A stretch of 64,000 bases of DNA. It comes from Flavobacteriaceae bacterium (GTDB taxonomy: Bacteria; Bacteroidota; Bacteroidia; Flavobacteriales; Flavobacteriaceae). Under the pieces are notes generated by a model. It saw only the letters and a program-made list of their open reading frames with translations. It made no database searches and was not told where the DNA came from. Below are positions 51,510-60,685 of the stretch, in pieces. The position numbers and the translations under genes were made by a program. The stretch covers positions 248,001-312,000 of the forward strand of contig JABSPK010000004.1 in the NCBI GenBank assembly GCA_013214065.1, read 5' to 3'. How positions within the stretch are numbered: position 1 is the first letter of the stretch; every line of letters starts with the position of its first letter.

Positions 51510-52712
51510 TCAATACGTAAATACGCTTCCGGTAAACAACAAAAGCACCGTGAAGAATGCCAATATTGTAAAAACCGTATTCAGAAACAAATATTTAACA
51601 ATCGTTTTAAACCTTCCTTGGCCGTAAAACCTCCGCATTGCCTTGTACAGGTAAAACCCGAAGATCAGAAAGAAGATGCCCACAGAGGCGGTGCCAAATA
51701 TGGAATCTACCATCCAGCTAAGGATCAGCAAGATAAACATAAGGGACTGGTTGTGGAAACTAAAGATCAAATGATCGGTATAGGTATGGTTTTTACGGAT
51801 GTAAACCAAATAAATGAAGATCGTGAAGATGGGAAGGAAGAAGAAAATCACCAGAGGGACTTTGGCGATCGTATTGTTCAAATAGGTGCCGGGTTGGGCA
51901 ATGGCCTTTAGGGAACTCTTTGAACCGTTGAAGGCCATCCTGTTTTTAAAGCTGTCGTCAACGGCGAATTTTTCACGGGCCTCTTCGAAATTCTTGATCG
52001 AGTCTTTTTGTAAGAAGGTGAAGAAAAACTCCATCCGTTCCAAAAGACTTCCCGAACCATCGGTTTGTAGGGTGGCGAAATACCCTTTCGGGTCTGCGAG
52101 CATGAAGGAATCCTTGCGCGCTTCCTCGCGGATTCCGGTATTGATGATCGTTTGCAACGAATCGATACTGCCGATACCTGGGATGGTTTGCTCGGGGATA
52201 TTCTCCAACGAATCGAGTTGTTGAAAGACCTGTTCGGTCGTTTCTTGGAAGGATACCGTGTCCTGTTCGGCCGTATCACCATCTTCGTTGAAGCGGAATG
52301 ACATCGGGCCGGTCTGTTCGAACTTGTCTTCTAAGTCCATGTCGTCCAAATCCGACAAGCCATTGTCATAGGTCACCATCAAAAAATACAAGAAGGCCAG
52401 ACTGAACAGAAATCGAAACGGATTGGTATACGAAATCCGTTTGCCCCTAATGTAATCCTTAGTAATCGTGCCCGGTTTCAATAGCAGGGTATACAATGTC
52501 TTGAACAATTTCGAATCGTAGTTGATCAAGCTTGAGGCGAACTCATCGAAGAAGTCCTTTAAGACCAGTTTTTTCGTACTGTTCGCTTGGCCGCAATTGG
52601 GGCAGTATTTATCGCTTATATCGATGATGTGGCCGCAATTCGTGCATTCGGTACCCCGGAATTTGAGTTCGTACCGTCCTTTGGATATCAGCCCACCCTT
52701 TTTATCCGCCAT
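51510..52712 (-). CDS. DUF3667 membrane protein with zinc ribbon
   Basis: 400 residues. The N-terminus has a zinc ribbon (CTNC at 23-26, CPNC at 37-40), then FFDEFASSLINYDSKLFKTLYTLLLKPGTITKDYIRGKRISYTNPFRFLF-type sequence that defines DUF3667. A long polar region (about 110-280) lies between the first membrane helix and a C-terminal bundle of about four helices. The role of the family is unknown. It is cotranscribed with apaG. Confidence 0.87.
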   Translation of the reverse strand: MADKKGGLISKGRYELKFRGTECTNCGHIIDISDKYCPNCGQANSTKKLVLKDFFDEFASSLINYDSKLFKTLYTLLLKPGTITKDYIRGKRISYTNPFRFLFSLAFLYFLMVTYDNGLSDLDDMDLEDKFEQTGPMSFRFNEDGDTAEQDTVSFQETTEQVFQQLDSLENIPEQTIPGIGSIDSLQTIINTGIREEARKDSFMLADPKGYFATLQTDGSGSLLERMEFFFTFLQKDSIKNFEEAREKFAVDDSFKNRMAFNGSKSSLKAIAQPGTYLNNTIAKVPLVIFFFLPIFTIFIYLVYIRKNHTYTDHLIFSFHNQSLMFILLILSWMVDSIFGTASVGIFFLIFGFYLYKAMRRFYGQGRFKTIVKYLFLNTVFTILAFFTVLLLFTGSVFTY

Positions 52713-52741
52713 AGGTCGTTTGGTTACGGCCTTAAAGATAC

Positions 52742-53989
52742 TTAATTGCTTATAGTTCTCGAATTGGTATTGCCGATGCCGATGATGCTGTCGTAGAGGT
52801 CGCCGAAATTGCGATAGTACACGAGGATCATGTAGTTGTTTTCGGTAAAATGGAAGTTGCCGCTTACATAGTTCAGGTCGATCGTACCATCTTCACGCTC
52901 AATGACGTATTTGTAGTTATAGAACCCCTGTTTTATCGGATAGCTCAGCTCCATATTCCCGCTCTCCTCATTGTAGGTCATTCGGTTTTCGTCGTTGAGG
53001 TCGTAGTTGTTGAACTTGCCGTAGACATAGACGTTGTCAAGACCCAATTCACTGGTGTAGGGCAGACTGAAGTGTACCATGGAGTATTCGGCTTCACGGG
53101 CCACATCATCCCCTTGAAGGGTGCGTACGATAAAATCCCCATTGATATCCGGAAAATAGGTGTACGGTTGGTCGTTGCGAAAAGGGTTGGGAAAAAGGTA
53201 ATGGTGGTACAGATCTTTAAATTCGATATCGGATATCGCGAAAGTGGGTGCCCGGAGGTCTTTGGTGTCGAAATTCAAAAATTCGTTACCCCCGTAAAAA
53301 CTCGTTTCTTGGTCGTATTTGTAAACCAGTTCATTGCCCAAGGTGAACTGGGGTTTGATGTTATAAATAGCGGTGGGCCAAAAATGGTTCTGGATTAAGG
53401 CGACTTTGATCTCGCGTTTCGGGTTGACGATCGGAAAACCACTGGTATTGATGTTGAACTGCACCACTTGTTTCTCGTTCAGGAATTCGAAATCACGTGA
53501 ACGTTTGACGACTCCGCCCACGCGTACCAAATCGCGATAGATGACAAAGCGACGCGAAAATTGCAGTTCGCCATAACTGTTGTACACTTCGAGCACGTAA
53601 TTACCGCTGACCTTGAACCTTATTTGGTCGTTCGGTAGGGTCAATCGATAGTTTGAATACGGTTGTAGGGTGGTATAACTGTTTTCATAATCGATGATGC
53701 GTTGATTGTCCATCCCCACCAAATACTGCGATTTAAGCAGTTGGGAAGGGGTCCAATCGTAATCGCAATGCACGATTTTATAATAATAATCCTGTTCGCT
53801 GGCCGTAAGGTCGTCGAATTCCAAAGTCAAGGATTCGTTGAGCTGTAAAACCGGGAATTGATCTTCGGTAGGTCCCTTGAAAACGATGGTCTTGATATGA
53901 GCGGGCGGATTGACTTCCTCCTGCACTTGCCCGTGCAGGAACTGGCCCAAAGCCAAACATACCATGAATTGTTTGATCAAAATGCGCAT
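52742..53989 (-). CDS. type IX secretion plug protein (DUF5103)
   Basis: 415 residues with a signal peptide (MVCLALGQFLHGQ). The two immunoglobulin-like halves of DUF5103 are visible: IKTIVFKGPTEDQFPVLQLNESLTLEFDDL and DYYYKIVHCDYDWTPSQLLKSQYL, later YVYGKFNNYDLNDENRMTYNEESG and YPIKQGFYNYKYVI. This protein closes the SprA translocon pore in type IX secretion. It fits the porT gene at 38134. The start codon is ATG 53989. Confidence 0.9.
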   Translation of the reverse strand: MRILIKQFMVCLALGQFLHGQVQEEVNPPAHIKTIVFKGPTEDQFPVLQLNESLTLEFDDLTASEQDYYYKIVHCDYDWTPSQLLKSQYLVGMDNQRIIDYENSYTTLQPYSNYRLTLPNDQIRFKVSGNYVLEVYNSYGELQFSRRFVIYRDLVRVGGVVKRSRDFEFLNEKQVVQFNINTSGFPIVNPKREIKVALIQNHFWPTAIYNIKPQFTLGNELVYKYDQETSFYGGNEFLNFDTKDLRAPTFAISDIEFKDLYHHYLFPNPFRNDQPYTYFPDINGDFIVRTLQGDDVAREAEYSMVHFSLPYTSELGLDNVYVYGKFNNYDLNDENRMTYNEESGNMELSYPIKQGFYNYKYVIEREDGTIDLNYVSGNFHFTENNYMILVYYRNFGDLYDSIIGIGNTNSRTISN

Positions 53990-54098
53990 TTACATCGAAT
54001 TTTCGGGGTAAAGGTAAACAAAAAGCATGCCTTGATAATTAAGCTCGACGTAATCCCAATTTTCTAGTCAATTATTATAATCATAATGCTTTAAGTAG

Positions 54099-54106
54099 TA
54101 AATTTG
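54099..54106 (+). promoter_or_regulatory. -7 promoter box of the nqr operon
   Basis: TAAATTTG on the plus strand is a perfect TAnnTTTG, 34 bases before the nqrA ATG. Confidence 0.7.
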
Positions 54107-54140
54107 CGTGCAATTTTGATAACAAAAGGTCTACTACAAT

Positions 54141-55493
54141 ATGTCTAAAGACATCCGAATCAAAAAAGGGTTGGACATCAACCTTGTCGGGGCTGCTGAA
54201 CAGACTACTTCCAAAGCCGTAACGAGCAACGTATACGCCCTGAACCTAAACGATTTTCACGGAATTACACCCAAAATGTTGGTCAAACAAGGGGCTGAGG
54301 TCAAGGCCGGTGAACCGTTGTTCTACAATAAGACCAACGAGGCCATGCAGTTTGTGTCGCCAGTCAGCGGAGAGTTGGTCGAAATCGTGAGGGGTGCCAG
54401 AAGGCGCATCTTGACGATCAAGATCCTAGCCGATAAAGAGCAACAGTTTGCTACCGGTAAGAAAGCGGCCATCGATGGTATGGATGGCATAGCCGTGAGG
54501 GAAACCCTTTTGGCTTCAGGCTGCTGGCCCTTTATCAAACAACGGCCCTATGCGATCATCGCCGACCCAATGAATACCCCCAAGGCGATTTTTATCTCGG
54601 CCATCGCGACAGCGCCACTGGCTGCCGACGTTGAATACGTTCTGGCAGGAAAGGAAGCAGAGATCCAAGCCGCAATTACCGCCCTAACGAAAATGACCCC
54701 TGGCAAGATCCATGTAGGGGTCAAGAACGCTTCCGGTTCCGTCTTTGCGAACATTGATGGGGTGAGCCTTCATCAAGTGAGCGGGCCTCACCCGGCTGGT
54801 TTGGTCGGTACACAGATCAATAAAATAGACCCGGTCAATAAAGGCGAAGTGGTTTGGACGGTCGACCCCCAAGATTTGGTCATTATCGGGGAATTGCTCT
54901 TGACCGGAAAATTCAACGCCGAACGTACCGTAGCGCTGGCAGGATCGTCCGTGAAGGCCCCGAAATATTACACGACCAAGATCGGCGCGGAACTTTCGAC
55001 CTTTTTGTACGCCAGTGGGGTGAACGGTGATAATTTCAGATTGATCAACGGTGACGTCTTGACGGGCACCAAGGCCAGTCCTGATGGGTACCTTGGCTTT
55101 TACAACAGCACGGTTTGTGCTATTCCGGAAGGCGACGATTATGAATTCTTCGGTTGGAACAAACCCGTTTTCAACAAAATATCCTCGACCAGGGCATTGA
55201 CCTTTTCTTGGTTGAACAAAAAGAAACAATACGATCTCGACACGAATACCAATGGGGAACATCGCGCCTTTGTGGTCACAGGCCGTTATGAAGAAGTATT
55301 TCCGTTGGATATTTACCCCATGCAGTTGCTGAAGGCCTGTATGGTCAAAGATTTGGACGAAATGGAACAGCTCGGGCTTTACGAAGTAGCTCCCGAGGAT
55401 TTTTCGTTAACGGAATTCATTTGTATTTCGAAACAACCGCACCAACAGATTATCAGGGAAGGACTCGATTTGTTACATCAAGAAATTGGATAG
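54141..55493 (+). CDS. nqrA: Na+-translocating NADH:quinone reductase subunit A
   Basis: 450 residues of the NqrA family. Conserved parts include INLVGAAEQTTSKAV, LVKQGAEVKAGEPLFYNK, GCWPFIKQRPYAIIADP and VSGPHPAGLVGTQINKIDPV. NqrA is the soluble peripheral subunit that contacts quinone. It is the first gene of nqrABCDEF and is separated from nqrB by one base. Confidence 0.97.
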   Translation: MSKDIRIKKGLDINLVGAAEQTTSKAVTSNVYALNLNDFHGITPKMLVKQGAEVKAGEPLFYNKTNEAMQFVSPVSGELVEIVRGARRRILTIKILADKEQQFATGKKAAIDGMDGIAVRETLLASGCWPFIKQRPYAIIADPMNTPKAIFISAIATAPLAADVEYVLAGKEAEIQAAITALTKMTPGKIHVGVKNASGSVFANIDGVSLHQVSGPHPAGLVGTQINKIDPVNKGEVVWTVDPQDLVIIGELLLTGKFNAERTVALAGSSVKAPKYYTTKIGAELSTFLYASGVNGDNFRLINGDVLTGTKASPDGYLGFYNSTVCAIPEGDDYEFFGWNKPVFNKISSTRALTFSWLNKKKQYDLDTNTNGEHRAFVVTGRYEEVFPLDIYPMQLLKACMVKDLDEMEQLGLYEVAPEDFSLTEFICISKQPHQQIIREGLDLLHQEIG

Positions 55494-55494
55494 T

Positions 55495-56760
55495 ATGGGA
55501 ATGAAAGAAAAACTCCATCAGCTAAAACTTAAGTATCAAGGCAAAAAAATGGCACCGGCATTCAATGCCCTCCATACGTTTTTGTACACGCCCAATGAAA
55601 CCACCCATTCCGGTGGGCACATCAGGGCCGTCGACGATTTGAAACGTACGATGAATACCGTGATCATGGCTTTGGTGCCTTGTTTGATCTTCGGTATTTT
55701 CAATGCCGGATACCAACACTATTCGGCCATCAATGGCTTTCCTGCCGAGTTCTCGCTATTCGAGCATTTCCTGACATGGGATAACTTCTGGCTGGGCGCC
55801 ATCACCGTATTGCCTTTGGTCATCGTATCCTATGGTGTCGGTCTGGCGATCGAATTCGTTTTTGCCGTCATCAAAGGGCATGAAGTCGAAGAAGGATATC
55901 TGGTAACCGGAATGTTGGTGCCGTTGATCATACCCGTTGATACCCCTTTATGGATGTTGGCCATCGCGGTCGCTTTCGGAGTGGTTATCGGGAAAGAAGT
56001 ATTCGGAGGTACCGGAATGAACATCCTTAACCCGGCATTGACCATCCGCGCCTTTTTGTTCTTCGCCTATCCAACATGGATGAGCGGTGATAAAGTATGG
56101 GTTCATGGTGCTGTCGATCTCGCAGGTACGGCCGATGCCATATCAGGGGAAACCGTATTGGGGTACTTAGCGCAAGGCAACAATGCCGAGGCATTTGCCA
56201 AATACGATTTGATGGAAATGTTCATGGGCTTCATCCCAGGTTCGGTCGGTGAAACATCGACCTTGTTGATTTTGTTGGGTGGCCTGTTCTTGATTTTTAC
56301 AAAAATCGCCAGCTGGAGAATCATGTTGAGTGCCGTTATCGGTTCCTTGGTCATGGGCTTGATGTTCAATGGCATCGTCGATGCGGGTTGGATCCCCGAA
56401 TACAGTAAGTTTTACGGATTGATGAGTTTTGAATTCTGGCAGCATTTGATCGTCGGGGGGCTGGCCTTCGGAATCGTCTTTATGGCTACCGATCCAGTAA
56501 CCGGGGCACAGACCAACCGTGGCAAATGGATCTATGGATTCCTTATCGGGTTCATCTCGGTCATGATACGGGTTTTCAACCCAGGATATCCGGAAGGGGT
56601 CTTTTTGGCCATCTTGTTGATGAACGTATTCGCACCGACCATCGATCACTATGTGGTTCGCGGTAACGTCAATCGAAGGATGAAGCGATTGAAGACGGTA
56701 ACCATCCATCCGAAAATCACCGATGGGGAAGCAAAAGAATTAAAAGTAGAAACAGTTTAG
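55495..56760 (+). CDS. nqrB: Na+-NQR subunit B
   Basis: 421 residues from ATG 55495. About ten membrane helices. The motif AISGETVLGYLAQGN contains the Thr that carries the covalent FMN in known NqrB proteins. GKEVFGGTGMNILNPALTIRAFLFFAYP and MATDPVTGAQTNRGKW are also characteristic. It forms the main sodium path and riboflavin site. It is tightly packed between nqrA and nqrC. Confidence 0.97.
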   Translation: MGMKEKLHQLKLKYQGKKMAPAFNALHTFLYTPNETTHSGGHIRAVDDLKRTMNTVIMALVPCLIFGIFNAGYQHYSAINGFPAEFSLFEHFLTWDNFWLGAITVLPLVIVSYGVGLAIEFVFAVIKGHEVEEGYLVTGMLVPLIIPVDTPLWMLAIAVAFGVVIGKEVFGGTGMNILNPALTIRAFLFFAYPTWMSGDKVWVHGAVDLAGTADAISGETVLGYLAQGNNAEAFAKYDLMEMFMGFIPGSVGETSTLLILLGGLFLIFTKIASWRIMLSAVIGSLVMGLMFNGIVDAGWIPEYSKFYGLMSFEFWQHLIVGGLAFGIVFMATDPVTGAQTNRGKWIYGFLIGFISVMIRVFNPGYPEGVFLAILLMNVFAPTIDHYVVRGNVNRRMKRLKTVTIHPKITDGEAKELKVETV

Positions 56761-56764
56761 CGCT

Positions 56765-57514
56765 ATGGCAATCAATACCGAAAAGAATTCCTATACCGTC
56801 TTGTTCGCCGTGATCATGGTCGTGGTGGTGGGTACCATATTGGCCTTTTTAGCCTCCGGACTCCGACCACAAATCGATGAGAACGAACGGTTCGAAAAAC
56901 AGCAAAACATCCTGTACGCCATGGGTGTCAATAACAATGAAGGCGCTGGTGATGTGAATTTTATCCCGACGACCGAAGTCGAGGAAGAGTTTTCAAAATA
57001 TATCAAAGAGCAATTGGTCATCGTGAATGGGGAGGTGAAACCCCAAGAAGAAGCCTATTTGATCGATCTGAAGAAGCAACTTAGTGCCCTGAAAAACGGC
57101 GAGGACGCCAAGCTGCCCTTGTTCATCGGGGAAAAGGATGCCAAGAAATTCTGCATCATCCCGATGTACGGAAAAGGTCTTTGGGATGCCATCTGGGGCT
57201 TCATTTCCTTGGATGAGGAAATGGTGGTACAAGGCGTGTATTTCGACCATAAGGGGGAAACCCCGGGATTGGGAGCCAACATCAAGATGCGTTTTTTCAT
57301 GGATGATTTCGTAGGGGAATCCTTGATGGACGGAAACAGCTATGCCGGTGTCAATGTGGTCAAAGGCAATAACGATCCCTTGAACAACGACAAGGCCGAC
57401 AATGAGGTCGATGCGCTGGCAGGTGCGACCATTACAGGAAATGGGGTTTCGGCCATGATCAAAGAAACCTTGAAAGCCTACAAACCTTATTTAGAAACAA
57501 TTAGAACCAAATAA
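56765..57514 (+). CDS. nqrC: Na+-NQR subunit C
   Basis: 249 residues with one N-terminal membrane helix (10-31) and an FMN-binding domain. The flavin-carrying Thr lies in DALAGATITGNGVSAMI, the target of ApbE. GKGLWDAIWGFISLDEEMVVQGVYFDHKGETPGLGANI is the other family block. It passes electrons between NqrF and NqrB. Confidence 0.97.
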   Translation: MAINTEKNSYTVLFAVIMVVVVGTILAFLASGLRPQIDENERFEKQQNILYAMGVNNNEGAGDVNFIPTTEVEEEFSKYIKEQLVIVNGEVKPQEEAYLIDLKKQLSALKNGEDAKLPLFIGEKDAKKFCIIPMYGKGLWDAIWGFISLDEEMVVQGVYFDHKGETPGLGANIKMRFFMDDFVGESLMDGNSYAGVNVVKGNNDPLNNDKADNEVDALAGATITGNGVSAMIKETLKAYKPYLETIRTK

Positions 57515-57515
57515 T

Positions 57516-58163
57516 ATGGCATTGTTATCGAAAAAAGATGCGAATCTCATCTTGGATCCCTTAGCGGATAACAACCCGATCACCATCCAGGTTTTAGGGA
57601 TTTGTTCCGCCCTGGCGATTACCGCTGAACTGCAGGCCTCGATCGTGATGGCCGTATCGGTCATCTTCGTACTGGGTGTGGGTAATGTTGTTATTTCCTT
57701 AATGCGCAACATCATTCCGTCGAAAGTTCGGATCATCGTACAATTGATCGTGGTCGCTACCCTGGTGATCATCGTCGACCAGGTGTTGAAGGCCTTTGCG
57801 TATGAATTGAGCAAGACCCTTGGAGCCTTCGTAGGATTGATTATCACTAACTGTATCATCATGGGGCGGTTCGAGGCCTTCGCTTTGGGTAACGGTCCGT
57901 GGAAGTCGTTTTTGGACGGCATCGGAAATGCCCTTGGTTATGGTGTCATATTGATCATCGTCGGGTTCTTTAGGGAACTTTTGGGTTCAGGAACCTTGTT
58001 GGGTATCCCGGTCTTGGGGGACCCCATTACGAAGACCGGACTGTATTCCATCGGTTATGAAAACAACGGTTTTATGATCATTCCACCAGCGGCATTGATT
58101 GTCGTGGGGATCATCATTTGGGTACAGCGTTCACGAAACAAAGCATTGATTGAGGAAGCTTAA
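57516..58163 (+). CDS. nqrD: Na+-NQR subunit D
   Basis: 215 residues with six membrane helices. Typical: NPITIQVLGICSALAITAELQ, LGAFVGLIITNCIIMGRFEAFA and GNALGYGVILIIVGFFRELLGSG. NqrD and NqrE form a pseudo-symmetric pair that holds an intramembrane [2Fe-2S] cluster; the Cys of CSALA and NCIIMG are present. Confidence 0.97.
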   Translation: MALLSKKDANLILDPLADNNPITIQVLGICSALAITAELQASIVMAVSVIFVLGVGNVVISLMRNIIPSKVRIIVQLIVVATLVIIVDQVLKAFAYELSKTLGAFVGLIITNCIIMGRFEAFALGNGPWKSFLDGIGNALGYGVILIIVGFFRELLGSGTLLGIPVLGDPITKTGLYSIGYENNGFMIIPPAALIVVGIIIWVQRSRNKALIEEA

Positions 58164-58177
58164 AAGAGATAGCGATT

Positions 58178-58939
58178 ATGTTAGAACATCTAGAATTATT
58201 TTTTAAGTCCATTTTCATAGACAACATGGTTTTCGCCGTGTTCTTGGGAATGTGCTCGTATTTGGCGGTTTCTAAAAAAGTAAGTACCGCCGTCGGACTT
58301 GGTGCGGCCGTAATATTCGTATTGGCGGTGACCGTACCCTTGAACTGGTTGCTCGATCAATACCTATTGCGCGACGGCGCTTTGGCTTGGTTGGGTCCCG
58401 AATATGCCGACTATAACCTGAGCTTCTTGTCCTTCATCCTGTTTATCGCTACTATCGCGACCATGGTTCAACTGGTCGAGATCGTTGTGGAGAAGTTCTC
58501 TCCGGCCTTATACAATTCCTTAGGGATTTTCTTGCCCTTGATCGCCGTGAACTGTGCGATTTTAGGGGGATCCTTGTTCATGCAAGCACGTGAGATACCT
58601 ACCTTGGGATTGGCGTTCAATTACGGTGTCAGCTCTGGGATCGGTTGGTTTTTGGCCATTTTGGCGATCGCGGCCATTCGCGAGAAAATCCGCTATTCCA
58701 ACGTTCCGGCACCGCTACGCGGACTCGGGATAACCTTTATCATTACTGGACTGATGGGTATCGGTTTCCAAAGTTTCGGGGGCATGTTGACCGGTGACAA
58801 CGAACCGCCGGAAGGGGAGACCCAAACCGCTGAACAATCGGAAACGGTAATACCGGTCGATGAAGAAAAAATTGAAAACGAGATCGAGGAAGACGACAAA
58901 GCGATCTCTTATAACGAAGCAGTAAACCAAGGAAAATGA
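58178..58939 (+). CDS. nqrE: Na+-NQR subunit E with acidic C-terminal extension
   Basis: 253 residues. The first 200 are a normal NqrE (VFAVFLGMCSYLAVSKKVSTA, LGIFLPLIAVNCAILGGSLF, GVSSGIGWFLAILAIAAIREKI) with the cluster Cys in MCSYL and NCAIL. The last 50 or so (GDNEPPEGETQTAEQSETVI and on to the end) form an acidic hydrophilic tail not seen in the E. coli-like or Vibrio proteins I know. The tail could face the cytoplasm. The stop overlaps nqrF by 4 bases. Confidence 0.96.
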   Translation: MLEHLELFFKSIFIDNMVFAVFLGMCSYLAVSKKVSTAVGLGAAVIFVLAVTVPLNWLLDQYLLRDGALAWLGPEYADYNLSFLSFILFIATIATMVQLVEIVVEKFSPALYNSLGIFLPLIAVNCAILGGSLFMQAREIPTLGLAFNYGVSSGIGWFLAILAIAAIREKIRYSNVPAPLRGLGITFIITGLMGIGFQSFGGMLTGDNEPPEGETQTAEQSETVIPVDEEKIENEIEEDDKAISYNEAVNQGK

Positions 58940-60246
58940 TTTTAGCCACAAGTACGGGAGGGACCATCCTGATTACGGTCGTAGCCTTTTTGATCTTATT
59001 ATTGCTTTTGGTGGCACTTTTGCTTTTCACCAAAGAAAAATTATCGCCATCCGGTCCGGTTACCTTGACCATCAATGGAGAGAAGAAAATCGAAGTACCT
59101 TCAGGGGGTACCTTGCTGTCGACCTTAGGAAACCAAAAGGTCTTTTTGCCTTCGGCCTGCGGTGGGGGTGGAACCTGTATCCAGTGTGAATGCCATGTGC
59201 ATGCAGGAGGTGGTGAGGCCTTGCCTACCGAGACCCCGCACTTCTCACGTAAAGAGCTGCAACACGGGGCTCGTTTGGCGTGTCAGGTCAAAGTAAAGCA
59301 GGATATGGAGATTTCCATTCCAGAAGAAGTATTCGGAATCAAGAAATGGGCTGCCAAAGTAGTACGTAATTACAACGTAGCTTCCTTTATCAAGGAGTTC
59401 GTTGTGGAGATTCCGGAAGAAATGAACTATAAGGCCGGTGGGTATATCCAAATCGAGATCCCACCTTGTGAGGTCAAATACCAAGATATCGATATCACCG
59501 CGCATCCGGAAGAACACGAAACCCCTGATAAGTTCAAGAACGAGTGGGATAAGTTCAACCTATGGCCGTTGGTGATGAAAAACCCGGAGACCGTAGAACG
59601 CGCTTACTCGATGGCCTCTTATCCTGCTGAAGGACGTGAGATCATGTTGAACGTCCGTATTGCGACCCCACCATGGGATCGTTCGAAAAACGGTTGGATG
59701 GATGTCAATCCAGGGGTGGCCTCCTCCTATATTTTCGGGTTGAAAGAAGGAGACCCTGTGACCATTTCAGGTCCGTTCGGTGAATTCTTTATCAATGAAT
59801 CAGAGTCGGAAATGTTGTACGTAGGTGGAGGAGCCGGAATGGCCCCGATGCGTTCCCATTTGTACCACCTCTTCAAAACCTTGAAAACCAATAGAAAAGT
59901 AACCTATTGGTACGGTGGTCGTTCGAAACGGGAATTGTTCTATATCGATCACTTCAAGCAACTGGAGCGTGACTTTCCGAACTTTAAGTTCTATATGGCC
60001 CTTTCCGAACCTTTGGAAGAGGATAATTGGACGGTCAAGAAAGACATTGACGATGAGGCAGGGGATGGCTTTGTCGGATTCATCCACAATTGTGTGATCG
60101 ACAACTATTTGAACCATCATGATGCCCCTGAGGATATCGAGTTATACTTCTGTGGCCCGCCATTGATGAACAAAGCGGTTCAAAAAATGGGCGAGGATTT
60201 CGGAATTCCCGATGAGCATATCCGCTTCGATGATTTCGGAGGCTGA
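58936..60246 (+). CDS. nqrF: Na+-NQR subunit F
   Basis: 436 residues. A membrane helix (10-30) is followed by a [2Fe-2S] ferredoxin domain (SACGGGGTCIQCECHVHAGG with the fourth Cys in ARLACQVKV), an FAD domain (ERAYSMASYPAEG) and an NADH domain (MLYVGGGAGMAPMRSHLYHL, YWYGGRSKRELFY, YFCGPPLMNKAVQKM). It takes electrons from NADH into the sodium pump. It is the last structural gene, and a terminator follows at 60288. Confidence 0.98.
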   Translation: MILATSTGGTILITVVAFLILLLLLVALLLFTKEKLSPSGPVTLTINGEKKIEVPSGGTLLSTLGNQKVFLPSACGGGGTCIQCECHVHAGGGEALPTETPHFSRKELQHGARLACQVKVKQDMEISIPEEVFGIKKWAAKVVRNYNVASFIKEFVVEIPEEMNYKAGGYIQIEIPPCEVKYQDIDITAHPEEHETPDKFKNEWDKFNLWPLVMKNPETVERAYSMASYPAEGREIMLNVRIATPPWDRSKNGWMDVNPGVASSYIFGLKEGDPVTISGPFGEFFINESESEMLYVGGGAGMAPMRSHLYHLFKTLKTNRKVTYWYGGRSKRELFYIDHFKQLERDFPNFKFYMALSEPLEEDNWTVKKDIDDEAGDGFVGFIHNCVIDNYLNHHDAPEDIELYFCGPPLMNKAVQKMGEDFGIPDEHIRFDDFGG

Positions 60247-60287
60247 TCGAGAATCCAAGAGCATCCAGAATACAAACAACAACACAA

Positions 60288-60315
60288 CCGATACGACCAA
60301 CGTATCGGTTTTTTT
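60288..60315 (+). terminator. terminator directly after nqrF
   Basis: CCGATAC and GTATCGG form a 7-bp stem with a 7-nt loop, followed by seven T. The next start codon (60326) lies only 10 bases after the T run, so downstream genes depend on readthrough or another signal. Confidence 0.88.
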
Positions 60316-60325
60316 GTCAAAAGCT

Positions 60326-60685
60326 ATGGGCAAACCCTTATCGGAACAAGAATTGCACAACTTAGCGATGAACATCGTCGGCCGCGAACTGGAAGCGGAC
60401 GGCTTCGAATTCATGGCAGTCAATAGTAAACCCAAAAAGAACCCGCAGTTCGTATGTCTTAAGGACAAGATCTTGCATTTCATCATTGTGCGTAATGTGC
60501 CGTACCCTCAAGATCCAACGACCTATGATGTGGAACTGCTGCAAAAAATGAAAGATCATGCCGATAAGTTCGAAGCCAAGACCTATTATGCGGGTGTAGG
60601 CCTTTCGAACGCCCGGGATCGTATGGGTCCGGTACTGTTGGATGAAGAATATATCGTTGATTATAAAGGATTAGTTGAACTATGA
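60326..60685 (+). CDS. small Nqr-associated protein
   Basis: 119 residues from ATG 60326. Sequence such as MGKPLSEQELHNLAMNIVG, FEFMAVNSKPKKNPQFVCL and LHFIIVRNVPYPQDPTTYD is found between nqrF and apbE in other Bacteroidota, where it is often labelled as an NqrF-like protein. It has none of the NqrF cofactor motifs. It is soluble, alpha/beta and of unknown function. Its stop overlaps apbE by 4 bases. Confidence 0.75.
   Translation: MGKPLSEQELHNLAMNIVGRELEADGFEFMAVNSKPKKNPQFVCLKDKILHFIIVRNVPYPQDPTTYDVELLQKMKDHADKFEAKTYYAGVGLSNARDRMGPVLLDEEYIVDYKGLVEL

Noticed and set aside
60212-60325. Upstream extension of the small Nqr-associated gene to 60212
   Set aside because: The extension overlaps nqrF and the terminator, and its sequence is Asn/Thr/Ser-rich without similarity to relatives, which start at MGKPLSEQ.
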